NCBI RefSeq assembly: GCF_008831285.2
Contig: NC_045141.1
Coordinates: forward strand, 24,084,742-24,148,741
DNA from: Nymphaea colorata
Taxonomy: Eukaryota; Streptophyta; Magnoliopsida; Nymphaeales; Nymphaeaceae
Length of the DNA stretch: 64,000 bases
Direction: 5' to 3'
In this document: in pieces, positions 13,161 through 25,738 of the stretch
Layout: each line of letters opens with the position of its first letter
Position numbering within the stretch: the stretch's first letter is position 1
The notes under the pieces: generated by a model
Database searches by the model: none
The model's input: the letters and a program-made list of their open reading frames with translations, nothing else
What the model was told of the DNA's origin: nothing
Translations under genes and position numbers: made by a program

Positions 13161-13236
13161 GTTCTCTCTCTCTCTCTCCCTCTCTCTCTCCCCCCCTCCC
13201 CAGGTTCTCTCTCTCTCTCTCCCCTCTCTCTATCTA
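13161..13236. repeat. CT-rich tract at the contig break point
   Basis: Mixed (CT)n and C-runs about 500 bases upstream of the ATL start. The inverted copy on the left contig stops just as it reaches this tract (2973 pairs with 13240), which suggests that the low-complexity DNA ended that contig. CT-rich tracts continue through the probable 5' leader. Confidence 0.85.
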
Positions 13237-13748
13237 AACCGCCATTCCTTTTCCTTATAGTTTGATGTTTCTGTGGGAGGTGGTCCATGGGGGGTTTTGT
13301 GGCCAAGAGCAGGAAGGAAACATAAACCAGGGTTGTGTACAAACGGCTGATTTCAACTCTTTCTTTGTCTCTCTAGAGAAAAATCTCAACTCCTGATGCT
13401 CCACAAAATCCAAATCTAAGCTCTCCTTTCTTTCCCAGGGTAGTCTCCCCCTCTCTCTCTCGTTTAACCCTTTTCTGATAATTTCATCTCTTCAAGGCTT
13501 CAGAAGAGAAGAGAACAATCTCTCTCTCTCGCTCGGTGCCGTTTCTGTACCTTCACCCTTTTCTGACAATCCCACCCTTTCCAAATCACAAGCTAAAAAA
13601 AGAAAAAGTTTTCTCTCTCTCGCTGAAGGTTGAAAAGCCAACATCACAGGACTGTTGCAGCCCTCACAGCCATCATCTAAGACCTCTCTGTTGCTCTCTG
13701 TGACGAGAATTCTCCATTACCAACGTTCCATAATCTCCTAGTTTATCA

Positions 13749-14555
13749 ATGAGAGACAGGCTGCTGGTGGGTGCAATACCGACAGCCACCATCCATGGCG
13801 AACCAAAGCAAGAGCCCGTACATTCACCCAATCCCCCTCCCCAAAACGAGACCAAGAACGCCACTAGGCCCACGACCCCCAACAACTACTACGACGCCAG
13901 CCCCGGCTTCAATTCCTCCATGGCCGTCACCATCCTGGTCCTCCTGACGGCACTTTTCTTCATGGGCTTCTTCTCCGTCTACGTCCGCCGCTTCGCGGAG
14001 GAGAACTCATCCGAAGCCGCGCGACGCCGCAGACGGGCAGCTGCTGGAAACCGGCGGTCTGGCGCCAGCCCTTCCTCCTCCCAGGGCCTCGATCCCGTCC
14101 TAGTGAGCTCGCTGCCCACCTTCCCTTACAAGAAGGTCTCGCCGAAGGACGACGCCGATTGCGCTGTCTGCCTCTGCGAGTTCGACCAGGGAGAAATGGT
14201 GAAGGTCCTGCCCGTCTGCGGTCATTTGTTCCACGCGGACTGCGTCGATACCTGGCTCTTGTGTCGCACATCCTGCCCACTCTGCCGCGCCACTCTGGTC
14301 CCTCCTCCTCCGCCGCCAAAGGAGCCGCAGAGAGACGCATTAGATGAAAGGGAGACGGTGGTGGAAGCCGCGGCCGCTTCTGCCAATGCTGCGTCACCGG
14401 AGAATGCGGGTTTTATATTAGTGGTCAGAACGGTGGAGAGTTTTCTGCCGCCAGGACAGTCGGAGTCCCGCGTGCGTAGGTCCGGCAGTGGGTGTAGTTT
14501 ATCTCGTGGGTTGGAGGTGGAGGGGACTCAGCCGAGGCGGAGTTGTAGTTTCTGA
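13749..14555 (+). CDS. ATL-type RING-H2 finger E3 ubiquitin ligase
   Basis: Intronless, 268 residues, as is usual for the ATL family of membrane-anchored plant E3 ligases. Order of parts: a short Pro/Asn-rich N-terminus; one hydrophobic span at about residues 57-79; a basic stretch; the GLD motif (residues 113-115); and a RING-H2 with zinc ligands C138, C141, C157, H159, H162, C165, C176 and C179. WL at 169-170 and P177 occupy the E2-contact positions typical of ATLs. A Pro run and a low-complexity tail follow. It should transfer ubiquitin to targets at a cell membrane; the substrate is not predictable. The first ATG of the frame is used, preceded by a CT-rich leader. A broken inverted copy lies at 1661-2466. 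Confidence 0.93.
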   Translation: MRDRLLVGAIPTATIHGEPKQEPVHSPNPPPQNETKNATRPTTPNNYYDASPGFNSSMAVTILVLLTALFFMGFFSVYVRRFAEENSSEAARRRRRAAAGNRRSGASPSSSQGLDPVLVSSLPTFPYKKVSPKDDADCAVCLCEFDQGEMVKVLPVCGHLFHADCVDTWLLCRTSCPLCRATLVPPPPPPKEPQRDALDERETVVEAAAASANAASPENAGFILVVRTVESFLPPGQSESRVRRSGSGCSLSRGLEVEGTQPRRSCSF

Positions 14556-16766
14556 CGGCAAAAGTGAGGAAGAAAGTGTCTAGAGCGAGAGAGAGAGATG
14601 AATGTGACTGAGGGGTGTGTTTTTTGTCTTTTCATCTCAAATGGATGAAATGTAGTTTTTTTTTTTTTTATGTGAATACAATTTGATAGTCGTGTAAAAA
14701 AGAAGATGGTGTTTTCTGTTTCATTGTATAGAAGTTACCTTTTCTGTGAGAATGCACTTTTTCTTTTTCTTTTCCTTTTCATTTTCAGAGACTTTTGTTG
14801 CTGTTGGTACAGATGGATTGCGGCCTGATTCCGGGCAACTTTTGACCTGAGTGGGCTGCAGTCAGTTATAATTACTGATAAGAACTACCACTTTCTGGCA
14901 GCGGCCACCCAGGGCACGTTTCGCGGGCCGTGTCAGGTACCACATTTAAGCTGTCCTGTTCTCCGGCCACCAGCTTGCTTACGGAAGTGAGCCGCATGGA
15001 CATCTCTCTCTTTTTCCCTCTCCGGCAGCAATATTAGTTTCTAAATATGAATCCAAACAGTCATATTTTTTTAACCAAAATCAGCCGTCGGGTTGGTGAT
15101 CAGATTACACCTCTAGCTTAGTTATGAGAAGCACGTGGGGTTCTTGGATGTTATCTGAGGATTCGAGTTTGTGTTATTGGGAGAGGACATGGATTCTTTG
15201 CAGAAGCTCCTATTGATAAAAATGTTGTGATTTCTTCGTTGGTAGGCGAGCTAGTGTTGGGCAGATCCCTAGATACTTATGGGAAAGAAACTGATCCATG
15301 ATGTTGGAACTCTCCTTAGAAGTCCGATGCCTAGCTAGGTCAGACCGATCTCTCGTTAGCAATGAGGCTACGTTTACTTACTAGAAAGAAGGAGAATTAA
15401 ATGCTACAGAAAGGCCTTATGCTGATCCCTGAATTTGGCTCTCACGTTATAGTACCTTAGTTGTTCTGAAGTTGAAAATTGGGGCTTAAATGTGGGATGA
15501 AGTATAGCAAATTATAAAAAAAAAACTTTTGTTTGAGGTTCTTCGTAAATTTACCCGATTTGTTGGCAGTTTGTGTTGGCTTTCTCGAGTGCCTAAACTA
15601 CCCTTTTCAATCATGTGACGACAGAACTTCAAGGAAGAAAATTGAGTTGACAAAGTGGCATGAATAGTAACTCTCAAGTGAGAGAAACTCATTTTGCTAA
15701 TCATCGGTTAAATTTTTCTGGTTTATTAGCCATCAGACGGGAGTTTTGGGTTTGTCGAATCTGGTAAAGAAATCCCAGTCCAATAACTAATATATTTGAT
15801 TTTGGTATGCAGCTTCATAACCTAGTTTAATGTGAGTCCGATAATCAACTGAGATAGAATAAAGAGCTGACCGGTTTACATATAAATGTCAAACCTCATA
15901 ATAGTTGAACCCAAATATATTTTTAAAAAATAAAGATATGGACCTGACCTGAATGCAACGAAGTCAAATTTGGCAAGGTTAAATCCAATACCCCAAATCC
16001 AATCAGTTTGCATCCCTTGTCTAAAGGTCCCTTCTCTCTTTCCTCTATTCACCATCACACATTCGCTGGCTTCCGTTTTCCCAGCTGTTAGTGGAACCGT
16101 CGTACACATATTCATATAATTTAGTAAGAATGGGCCCGACTCCAGCCTGCTAATCAACAAAAGAAGGAAACAGGAAATAGCAAAAACAAAGCAAAAAGAG
16201 AAAAATGCTCAGTTCTTTTGATGCCCATGTAACTTTGAAAAGCTTGCCTATGAGGGAACCAATGTCTTGCTGCAACAGCCAGCGACACGACAGTAAAGTG
16301 CAGATCAAGCCCAGGTCACTTAAGATGTTATTGGTTGATTGCTGTACCAGAGAAGCTAATCAAAATAGATGCGGTTCTCGGTGGAGCTATACGCGCAACT
16401 GATCTCCGCCAGCAATAATGGTACCATGAAAAACTTCAATCCAGTCACAGACTTACAGGTTTCTTGAAAGCATTGTTGAGCTTAGGCAGAAGTTTCTTTG
16501 TAGCCGAAAGTAAACTTGGGAATTGAATTTGATACGAAGAAAGTACTAGAGAATCTATCAAGAGTCAACACCAGAGACGGAAGTGGGATTTTGATAGGAG
16601 GGCCAGCTAATACTTGAATAAGATCATTTAATATTAAAAACCCATTCCTTTACACAAATAGGATGGCCCGACTTGCAATCTTCAGCTACAGAACCCCACC
16701 CCAACCCAAAGAAAGAGAGATAAAAGAGATGAAACAACATTAGCGAGAGATGGACAGAGAGAGTGG
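14556..16766. other. ATL 3' flank and intergenic DNA
   Basis: Starts with the 3' UTR of the ATL gene, including a T-run near 14656. Positions 14949-15629 are the source of the fold-back at the start of the window. After 15630 the sequence is unique within the window. I see no coding exon. The last part before 16767 is the likely 3' UTR of the minus-strand gene that follows. Confidence 0.55.
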
Positions 16767-19700
16767 TTAAGCTTTCAAAACTCTGCGTGATCTGCAATCT
16801 GTCTTTACATGAGCATCTGCAGAAAATGGAGAGCCAGGTGGAGCAACAAGCCCAAGGTATCGCATTATCCTCAATCTACGCAATTTCTTTACAGACTTTG
16901 CTGAGAATGTGGTCTCCTGTGGAGAAGCCAAAAAGAAAATTCTTTTGAGAGTCTACCCCATTGAGAAGATCAGGTAAAGTCAAATTGCCAAGAGAAACTT
17001 ACATCAAAATGAAGCTTTGGCTTTCGCTTCCTTTTGCCCCTTCCTCTTTTATCACAATCTTCCTCACTTCTGCTCGAACAAGATGCACTACCTGAAGCTA
17101 CGGCTGACTCATTCATAACGGAACTAGATGTCAGCAAAATACTTTTTTCCGAAGTCATTCGGCAATCTTGCTTAATTATTTGAGCATATAACATCCTGGG
17201 ATAGAAGCATCAGAGAATAACATGGAAAAAGAGGTGCTTTTTTGGAAACTTGCGTAGTAAAGAAGGCCAAAGGATCCATACCAGGTGATTCATGAAGTTG
17301 GAGTGGGGTTCTCAGCATATCAGTTGTTTTAGCCCAATCTAAGAATGAATCAGCGGATATATTTCCACACAAAGCCTTGAAAAAAGAAAACAAATGATGC
17401 TTAAATGCACAGAACCGTTTCATCTAATAAGTAACGAGGATATACCAAATTGAAGTAAAGAGGAACTAAAATAAAGCTCAATTCTAATGAAAGCTCCTCA
17501 ATTTACCAAATAAACCACTTAAAAGAGCAGCGTTTTCTGACACCCAGGAATTACCTGGACACCTTCACTGCCGTCAATTTCTTGCTTCACTCTATCTGGA
17601 GTACCATCAAATACTTTTGATGAGAAATCAGCATCAAATTTCCCATCACTGTCTTGTTCTTTTGATCTGCATATGAGAACTGTCAGTTCTCCAGAAGATC
17701 TGCATTAAAATAAGAAAAGTAAAGACTAAGAAAACATGGTGGCTGCAGATCGTTTAGATCAGGTAATCAAACATCAAAGCTTGGTTTGGAAGCTGTGCTA
17801 GAGCAGAAATGAGAGAGAGAGTTTAAATGGATGATGGGATTCACGTCTCAACTTATTAATTACTATGACCGTATACTGGAAACATGGAGACCAAACGACC
17901 TTGCCACTCTTATGACTTATCCCAACACCTACTGTCTAATATTCAGACATGCGAACAGCATGAGGTAGGAAATTTTGTGAATCTTTGTAACCTTGTAACT
18001 CTCAAATCCATTTCCCAGTCAGTCAAAAGTTTTACAGGTGCATGTCACATTTATTCAGGAAAATAAATCTATTACAAAATGAACCACCATCCGAGAATCA
18101 ACATCTTGGATATCTCTTGTAAGAATAGATCCTTATAGACACCTTATAAACACCAAGGAACTATGACAAGTTGTGAACCTGCTAACTTTACAATGAATGT
18201 AACATCAGGGACAATCCAAAAGGTGACATGTGACGCTTGAAAATGAAAAGGGAAAGAAAACCCAGAAAGGTAGTGACAGATGAAACTAAAAGTCTAAAAA
18301 TCCTGGAACTAGAGGAGATACATCAAAATCAAAGAAAAATAGACTATCAAAGGGCATGGAGAAAGCTTGAAGCACTTCATGAAGCTTGAGAACACTGCTA
18401 GGGAAGCCAAACATCTGATTCAATATATTAATTTACAAATGCTGGTAAAATAAAGCGAGCATTGATACAGCTCAATATTATTTCAGTAGACCGTAGATAT
18501 ATGCAGCACAATCTGCAAAATTTACATTGAGTACAAAAGATAACAGAGAATAAGAAGCACATTACATATTCAACCAGCACCAATAGTAAACACTTCCAAG
18601 CAAAGAAAAAAAAGCACCTTAATTGCAAATGAAAATTGCCATAATAGCTGTCCTAAGAATAAGATAAGGCCATAAACATGATTCATAAATTAACTGCAAG
18701 CAAAATGATGTCCATAAGACAAATACGTAATGAAGAACAAGACAAACCGATTATTGGTATTACTGAACAATTTCTTTTGAGAAACTGATTCTACTTCAGG
18801 GAGACAATTGCTTGACAAATTTGCAAATGGAACTATCTCTGCACCATCCTCTAAAATACTGTGAACTGGATCAAATCTCTTCATTTGCTTCTTATCTTCT
18901 ACTGCAGGATGACATATTTCCTGACACAGGCTAGCAGTTTTTGTGGTCATATCATCCTTGCAAATTAAGGTTTCCAGTGAAGAACCTGTTGCAGCAAATT
19001 CATGGAATATTTTATTATAGGAAATAAATGAATGAAGAACATGTCATCAATTGATGAATAATAGCCATTATACTGATGCAGTATCTTAACCTACAGCTGG
19101 TGGATAGAATCAAGGACCATCATGCAAAAAAAGCTTTGTAAAGATTTTACGCCATATGCAATCATGTCCATCACTCAGTTATTTGTCCACAATAACTCTC
19201 GTTCTTCTCATAGTAGAATCAAGAGGAGAACAAATCTTTCAGAAATCTGGAAAAAATGAGGCCTGAACAGACTAGATAAAGGATGACAATACTCCATCTG
19301 GAACGGAGTGTCCTTTTTGTGAATCAATATCGTGGCTATTTCCTTGTATACATAAAACCCATTAAGCAGGGATCTTGAAGACCTTTCAGACAGAAGTCAT
19401 TGTATAGCTCTTCAATTGAACTGGTATAAGTATGTGATGAATGACAATGAACGCAACTTAGTTTAATGACCTGGCGCCCACCAATTTTAGGGGTAGAATT
19501 CTTGGAGCTAGTTAGAACAGTCAAAGCCTGTATATTAAGCTATGAAGCTCCAAACAAATAAAAAATTACAAATGACTGGTTTCTAAAGGTCTGCCTTGAT
19601 GGAATTTGGAAACTGACCTGCTCAACTATTTCCATGTCTTCTAATATATGACAAGGACTACATTAGTAGACAATGTTATTCGACCTTCTTCTCGTTAATC

Positions 19701-20595
19701 AACTCGAATGTTGGCACAGCCAATTCAGAATTTCATGAAGCCTGTGAACAAGAAAAAGAAAACACTACACATTTCGAACCACGGCAATCAACCATGAATC
19801 AGAGACTGGCAGCAACAAACATGAAAGGTTTGATTGATGCACCTAATACATTTTTGGTTCACCATTCATGTGACAAGTAACAGATTAAAGTTTCATCGAG
19901 GAGTCAATCCTTCTAGGAAAGATTAGAAAAGCTCCCACCTCATCGACACCCCCAATTTGTGATCAGATCAAGAAAATGATTGTGTATCCCCAATTGGAGC
20001 TCACTCTAATTTGCACCCACACTTGGAAGTCCATAACCGCGAACAAAAATAAGAATAAGGAAAAATATATTACCATAGAGTACCACAATACAAAATTATG
20101 GAAACACAGAGTAAGAATCTAACAAACATGGCAAGCGACAACGAACATGGCAAAAATTTTGAAGTGCCAACACCTAACCATAACTCGAAGCAGATGCAAT
20201 CAAGAAATCAAGACAAAGAAAATAATGCAAACAACTTGGTATCAGCGAATTCCTTAAACAAGGTTATAGACAGGTCTCCCCCTTAAAATGTCGAATTCAC
20301 AACATTAGAGGGGAGCCCATAATGCAAGTCATAAAAAACGCAGCGATCACACCAAAAAGGAAGACAAACAGAGAATCACAAATATGATGGTAACAATGGA
20401 TGCCGTTAAATAATAAAACAAGGAATTCTGCAATTTGGGGATAGTGAAACATGGTGAGGGAAGGAAAGACGAACCAGAGGAAGACCACGCAGAATCAACA
20501 AACTCGGTTCGAGGCTTCGTTCCTCCGCTTCTCCTTTGGCGGCAATTCTTGGGTAATGGGAATTGCTGCAACTCGTCGAGCCTCTTCCTCTTCAT
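16767..20595 (-). CDS. Uncharacterised plant protein, 303 residues, probably nuclear
   Basis: I assembled six minus-strand exons from matching phases and GT..AG borders: 20475-20595, 18748-18985, 17555-17699, 17282-17375, 17003-17166 and 16767-16916 (TAA). They sum to 912 bases with no stop. The protein starts MKRKRLDELQ, has a Ser-rich, acidic, probably disordered middle, then a strongly basic cluster (RGRGKRKRKPKLHF, nuclear-signal-like). The last exon encodes a compact basic C-terminus containing KKLRRLRIMRYLGLVAPPG. I do not recognise the family. The coherent phases across five introns argue for a real gene. The start is the first ATG in the first exon, and the GC-rich sequence above it (20596-20960) fits a 5' UTR and promoter. 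Confidence 0.75.
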
Positions 20596-22059
20596 GTTCG
20601 GAAGGAATGGGGGGCGCCCAGAGAAAGAGAGGGAAAGAGAAACTATGAGGAAAAGAAAAGAAGAACCCGAGACGAGAAAGAGTATCAAGAGAAAAAGAAC
20701 GCGGGATGAAGAAAATAGGTGAGGTGGGAGGTGGATAGGGAAGCGGGGACAGAAAGAAAGAGAAGGGGAGGGGAGGTGGTCACAATGTGGAGAGATATTT
20801 GGAAAGAATAGTCAGATTGAGAGAGAAAGAGAGAGAAGAAGGCGGGTAAAAGGCCCTCGACGCGTCGGTCCTGTGACGAAGGGAGGAGGATCCTCCCCTC
20901 GTTGCACTAGAACTCAAAGGAGCGAAGCAACGTCGTCTCTCCCCGCGCTCTCTCTCGTTATCAGACGTGCTTACTTTGATACTAGGTTGGCATGATTGAT
21001 GCTTGGTACTTTTGATCATTTGGGTTTTTGATTGGATTTGATCGTTGGCACTCATGGTCGATCTAAATACTTCCGTTCTCTTTTATTGGTGGGAATTGTG
21101 AGATCGAATGATTGATAATACTTCAATTCTCATCTGTTGGTCTGGGAGGAGAATGTCGGGAGAGAGAAATTTGGTCCGACTACTCTTTTTGATCTTGGAA
21201 AATGCCATCGACAAGCGGGAAAGAAAGATCTTGTATGTGTGTTTTGACTCTTGTCGTAGGCTCGTTTTCTCCAGCAAAACAGACTTCATTGTTTTTGTCT
21301 TTGAGGATTTCTATGCTCGGATTTGTTTTTTTTGCTTATAATTTCGGCAAAGGCACCACCGTTTTCCTGAAATAAAATTTTATGTACCTGGAAAAACCTA
21401 AAAGGTTAGTCTCAATTTTGGTCAACTTCTCTAGATGACATTTTTATCTTTTCAGCGTACATTCTATGGTTTTTCAAATGTATTTTGAATCCTTTTTTAG
21501 AAAATTTTACAAAAAAAAATATGAATCATATAAAAATCTTTTCCAAAAAAGTTACAACTTGCAAACAAAGTTGAAAAATAAAAAATTTCTTTTTTGTTTG
21601 GAAGGAGGAAATTTTCAAGGAAGAAGAGTTTGGACGGCTATGTGCAACATGAAACACTATCAAAAATCATGCCTAAAATTGATTAGGGGGCATATAAATG
21701 ACAATCTCATCTAACCTAGTTTTGTAAAAGCTTGATTTTATGAAAACCAAGTTTTTTAACCAGTTTCCAAAAGTTGGTTTATTTGGTTGGGTGACATACC
21801 TAAAACATAGTTTTTTTTTTTTAATGAATAACAGGAGGGAAGTTAGGTTTTTCCTTCTTTTTCACAAAACCAAAGTTTTATCAAACTGGGATTTCTTGAA
21901 GCTAATTTTGAAGGCACCCAAACGCTTCAAAACCTTGTTTTGAGGTGTCAATAAAATGCCTCCTTAATTTTTTTAACACATTGGTAATAAAAGGTCAATC
22001 AAGAAATTTATTGTTTTATTCACCCTAACAATATCAACTATCAAGTGAATTTTTTTCAT

Positions 22060-22290
22060 TGTAGTTTGAATCAATGGATGAACGGTGACTCTAGTTATCC
22101 AAAGTCGCTCAGCCATCTAACTAAAATGACTACCTAAAAAAAAAGAGGTAATACTAAATAAAAATGATCATTACTTTTTTTTTATTATTTTCTTAACAGT
22201 TCATCATGTTGGAAATAACAGTTCCAATTAAATGGCTAAATGACTCTGAAAAATAGAGTTGTCATTCAATTTTCTCATATATATATATAT
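22060..22290 (+). repeat. Member of a dispersed TGACTCT hairpin repeat
   Basis: Contains GGTGACTCTAGTTATCC (about 22085) followed by AAAGTC, and a second TGACTCT..ATAGAGTTGTCATTC about 150 bases on (about 22241). The same two blocks, in the same orientation, recur at 48.5-48.8 kb. The blocks are imperfect inverted repeats. This is probably a small non-autonomous element, but I could not define its ends. Confidence 0.45.
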
Positions 22291-23040
22291 ATATAATGAT
22301 TTTTATGTAGTGGGAAATGATGAAACATACTTTGATCATTTAAATTACTAAATTATTGGGCCCACTTTAGTTAAAATGTCATTTTGTAGCGTAACCATTT
22401 TTTCGTTTTCGGAACTGGTTAGAAAAAGTTGCTTCAAATTTCCCAATGAAATGAATATTTTCGAGAGATTTTTTATTTTCGAGATATTTTTACTTAGGAC
22501 ATCACTTTTTTTCCGGCTGCTGTTGCAGATTTGTGAACACAGATTAAAGCTTATTTTTATCATTTCCCTTTAATTTTAGTTAAGATATGAAGAAATGACG
22601 GTAATCGTCTTTCTCTTCCACAAAATGTAAGTAACACTTTTAAGTTTAAAGTACAACGTCAGAAATTATGAGCTATATATGCTTTAACTTTCATCACCAC
22701 TAAAACGAAGCTCCTATGTACAAAATTGAAAAGTATAAGTCTGTATATGAAATTATAGCGAAAAGGTAGCCCCTTAACCAAAATATCTCAAAAATAAAAA
22801 ATTGAGGAACCTTGCTCTCCAAACGATTTAATATTCCCATCACGTCCCACGAACTTCTTGTGCTCGCATCTTACCCTTACTTAAATTCACGTACGAATGA
22901 CAAATTAAATGTTTGCAGTCTTCTGCCTACTTGCACCAATAAAACTGCAACTGTCAAGTAGCCGCATTCCTGGAACATATTCCCCATGTAAACAATTTAT
23001 ATCGGATATATGAACTAAGTGTGTGTGTGTGTGTTCTGAT

Positions 23041-23046
23041 TATATA

Positions 23047-23092
<46 letters not shown>
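23041..23092. repeat. (TA)n microsatellite
   Basis: About 26 TA units with one G interruption, preceded by a short (GT)n run at about 23020-23034. Confidence 0.95.
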
Positions 23093-23097
<5 letters not shown>

Positions 23098-23594
23098 TTA
23101 ATGGCTGACTGCATGAACACCGATTAACTATAATTTCATGACGTCTAAAATTCTGCACTTTAAAGTTTTTGCATGGAGCACCAGTGTTGGCAGAATTGAT
23201 TCAGGAGCCGATCGAATAGGTGAAGCTGCCGATGTTAATAATCAATAATCTCATCACCTAAATTTGGGGAAGATATTTAATTTTGATGGATTGCTAATCA
23301 GGAAGACCAAGCGTTTCATATTTTTGATGCATTGTGAGTCGGTCTTTATAAAATCTTAATTCCAATATGTTTGGCTTCGTTGAATATTATTAAGAGTGGA
23401 AGTTTCGGTAATATGAAATGGACAAGCATGAAATTATCGAGGACACCAAACAAATATTGAAGACGTAGTGTGTAGAGATTGACCAAGAGTTATAGATACA
23501 TACATTTCAAGAGGCTGTTTGGTTCAGCTGTTTTGGTTTTTTAATGAAAGAACATGTTCTTCCTGACAGTTGAAATAAATTATGACGAGAATAG

Positions 23595-23762
23595 AGTAGC
23601 TGGTTCGACTGACGGAGTGGTGAAAGGCCAGTCATTAGTTTGATTCCCGTTGGCACTATTATTTTGGGCTATAAGCTATGGGTGCGCAATGCTTAGTTGA
23701 TGGGTGTTTCGCTCTCTACCCCTAAAGCAGTCCTGAACCCGGCCCAAGGGCAGGGGAAAAGG
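23595..23762 (+). mobile_element. Possible tRNA-derived SINE
   Basis: At about 23609 TGACGGAGTGG fits a Pol III A box (consensus TRGCNNAGTGG). About 27 bases downstream AGTTTGATTCC is a near match to a B box (GGTTCGANTCC). The spacing suits a tRNA-derived promoter, and a GC-richer unrelated body follows within AT-rich DNA. A full cloverleaf does not fold, so it is not an active tRNA gene. I did not find a clear 3' tail or target-site duplication. Confidence 0.4.
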
Positions 23763-25104
23763 GAAGGGGATTTTGGGCTCTTAGGCATATGGCTCCCCAC
23801 GGGGCTTTACTAAAACTTTACTTGAAGATGAAGAGTTGTGCAATAAATTTATTAGGAAAAAAAAAATTGTGCCTCCCACACTTTCATTTTCTCTACCTTT
23901 GTCTTCGCAATTTCCCAAACGCGAGCAAGAGACAAAATCATGAAGAGATTGACAAAAAAAAATGTGGATTGTGAAAAATCCTGTTTGAAAGTATTTTTTT
24001 CTTTTTCAATAATAGTGAAAAGAACCCTTGATTTTCAATTTTTGTTCATGAAAATGTGTGTTTCTGTATTACTTTGCAAACTTAAACAGCTATTGGTATT
24101 CAAATTTTGGGATGTTCTTAATTCGTAAGTATATAAATGTTTCTGTAAACTTCTCGCATATTAAAAAAAAATTAAGTTTCTTGCGAATGTTGATTGGCTC
24201 CTCCAACCAACGGCCATGTTTCCTACTTAAGTACGCGATTCTCGTGGAAGAACTCCTTTTTATATTAAAAATATTATTAATAATAGAAAACAAATAATTA
24301 TAGAAATTAAAAGCCCATGCTGCAAGAGGCAGCTTTGGATTTGTATTTCAAACAAAATATTATCAAAGTAAGAAAGGACTATTGAATCCAGATCCAGTCG
24401 CAACTCATCATAGTCTGAGACACTTAATCACAGAATGGGTTAAATCCCAGAATACTAAACCCAATTCAAATCTGAATAACGGATCTGAGTTTACCAAGTC
24501 TGAATTTAGCCAAAAACCAAATCATCGACATGCGCCACTAATATCACAAAAAATTCATAGACTTGTGTTTCTGCTGTTTGTGTTAACCTGAAAGTTTACG
24601 TGGCCTTTCACCAAATAAAAGAAAAAACTGTAACAATCAACCAAACACATCATGCCCAGCAGCAGAGTTATCTTGGGGCTGGTGCGGGCAACTGCCTACC
24701 CAACATGTGCAAACCCTTCTAACAGTTTTTATTATGTTGATGTTGGATTCGGGCCTATTCATATGCCGTGCCCATGCATCCAACTCATTGCAATAATAAG
24801 ATGAACCAGTACTCCTTAGCTAAAAAATTTTTTGCCGCTAATTTTGCTTCTGCCACTTATGATTATGCTAAACTTCTTTAGTTTGAAGTTTGATTACTAC
24901 GAACTTTTAAGGCTCATAAATTCAGTCACATCTAAAAAAGAATACAAAAAACTTGGTTAATTCTCCCCTTTCCCCTTCTTCCTGATCACTTCCTATAAAG
25001 AACTTTAGAAGCGTAAGAATCAAAAGATTCCACCTTGTTCCTTGTGTTTTAAGAATCAAAAGATTCTTGTTCCCTGTGTTCTATTTTGTTTATATATTTT
25101 CTGC

Positions 25105-25184
25105 ACCCAAATTTCACGGAGAAAAAAAAGAGAAAGCAAATTAAAAGGATCCTTTTCATTTTTTTTTCTCCGCGAAATTTGGGT
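25105..25184. repeat. Fold-back hairpin, 25-bp arms
   Basis: ACCCAAATTTCACGGAG plus an A-run (25105-25129) pairs with its complement at 25160-25184 with about one mismatch. The ~30-base loop itself holds the palindrome AAAAGGATCCTTTT (25143-25156). The transcript of either strand would form a long hairpin. It could be a miniature element remnant. Confidence 0.75.
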
Positions 25185-25635
25185 AGCCAATGCAAACTGA
25201 GCCATTGAAAGGCGTGCGGGATGCCTGCAACATCTCCAGCATATTCTATACAATACTGATCAGATCAGTTGAACCATTTTTGTCAGCAGCAAACCCTAGC
25301 AGGTACACCTTCTTAACTGACTTGTAATCCGACGGCCGACCATAACTCCGGCCACCACAACAACCCATTCTCGTTTGCTTCACTAGTGCGTAAAAAGATT
25401 TATTTGTAATCTCAGCGTGAAAATGCCCACTTACATTTCTTCCACTTCTCAATCTAAATATTTCAAAGACACACTGTGAGGGTCTCATGAATGTGAGGTA
25501 GATTCACAAAACATAACATTGCAGCTGATCTCCAAAACTGAACGGTGGAGATCTTGGAGAGTTTTCGGATGCAAACCTGCTGAGAGATCGGTCTCCCAAC
25601 CCTTAATCTGTAAGGGTTCCTGGTTTTGATACGGC

Positions 25636-25738
25636 GTGAAATTTCACCCGTTTTTCGTTTTTTGATCGGGTGAAATTTCACCTGCTCAAAAGTCCGATCT
25701 CACGTAGGTCGAACTTTTGATCGGGTGAAAATTTCACC
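25636..25738. repeat. Cluster of three GGTGAAATTTCACC palindromes
   Basis: Perfect or near-perfect palindromes: GTGAAATTTCAC at 25636-25647, GGTGAAATTTCACC at 25669-25682 and GGTGAAAATTTCACC at 25724-25738. The last two sit in the longer repeated context TTTGATCGGGTGAAA..TTTCACCTG. A weaker relative, GGGTAAAATTTCACC, lies near 58151. Confidence 0.85.

Larger units (their letters stand above)
20596..23594. other. Leader/promoter of the minus-strand gene, then AT-rich intergenic DNA
   Basis: Positions 20596 to about 20960 are GA- and GC-rich and probably hold the transcription start of the minus-strand gene. Beyond 21.1 kb the sequence is AT-rich. The open frames are Lys/Phe-rich by-products of composition. 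No exon is recognised. Confidence 0.5.
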
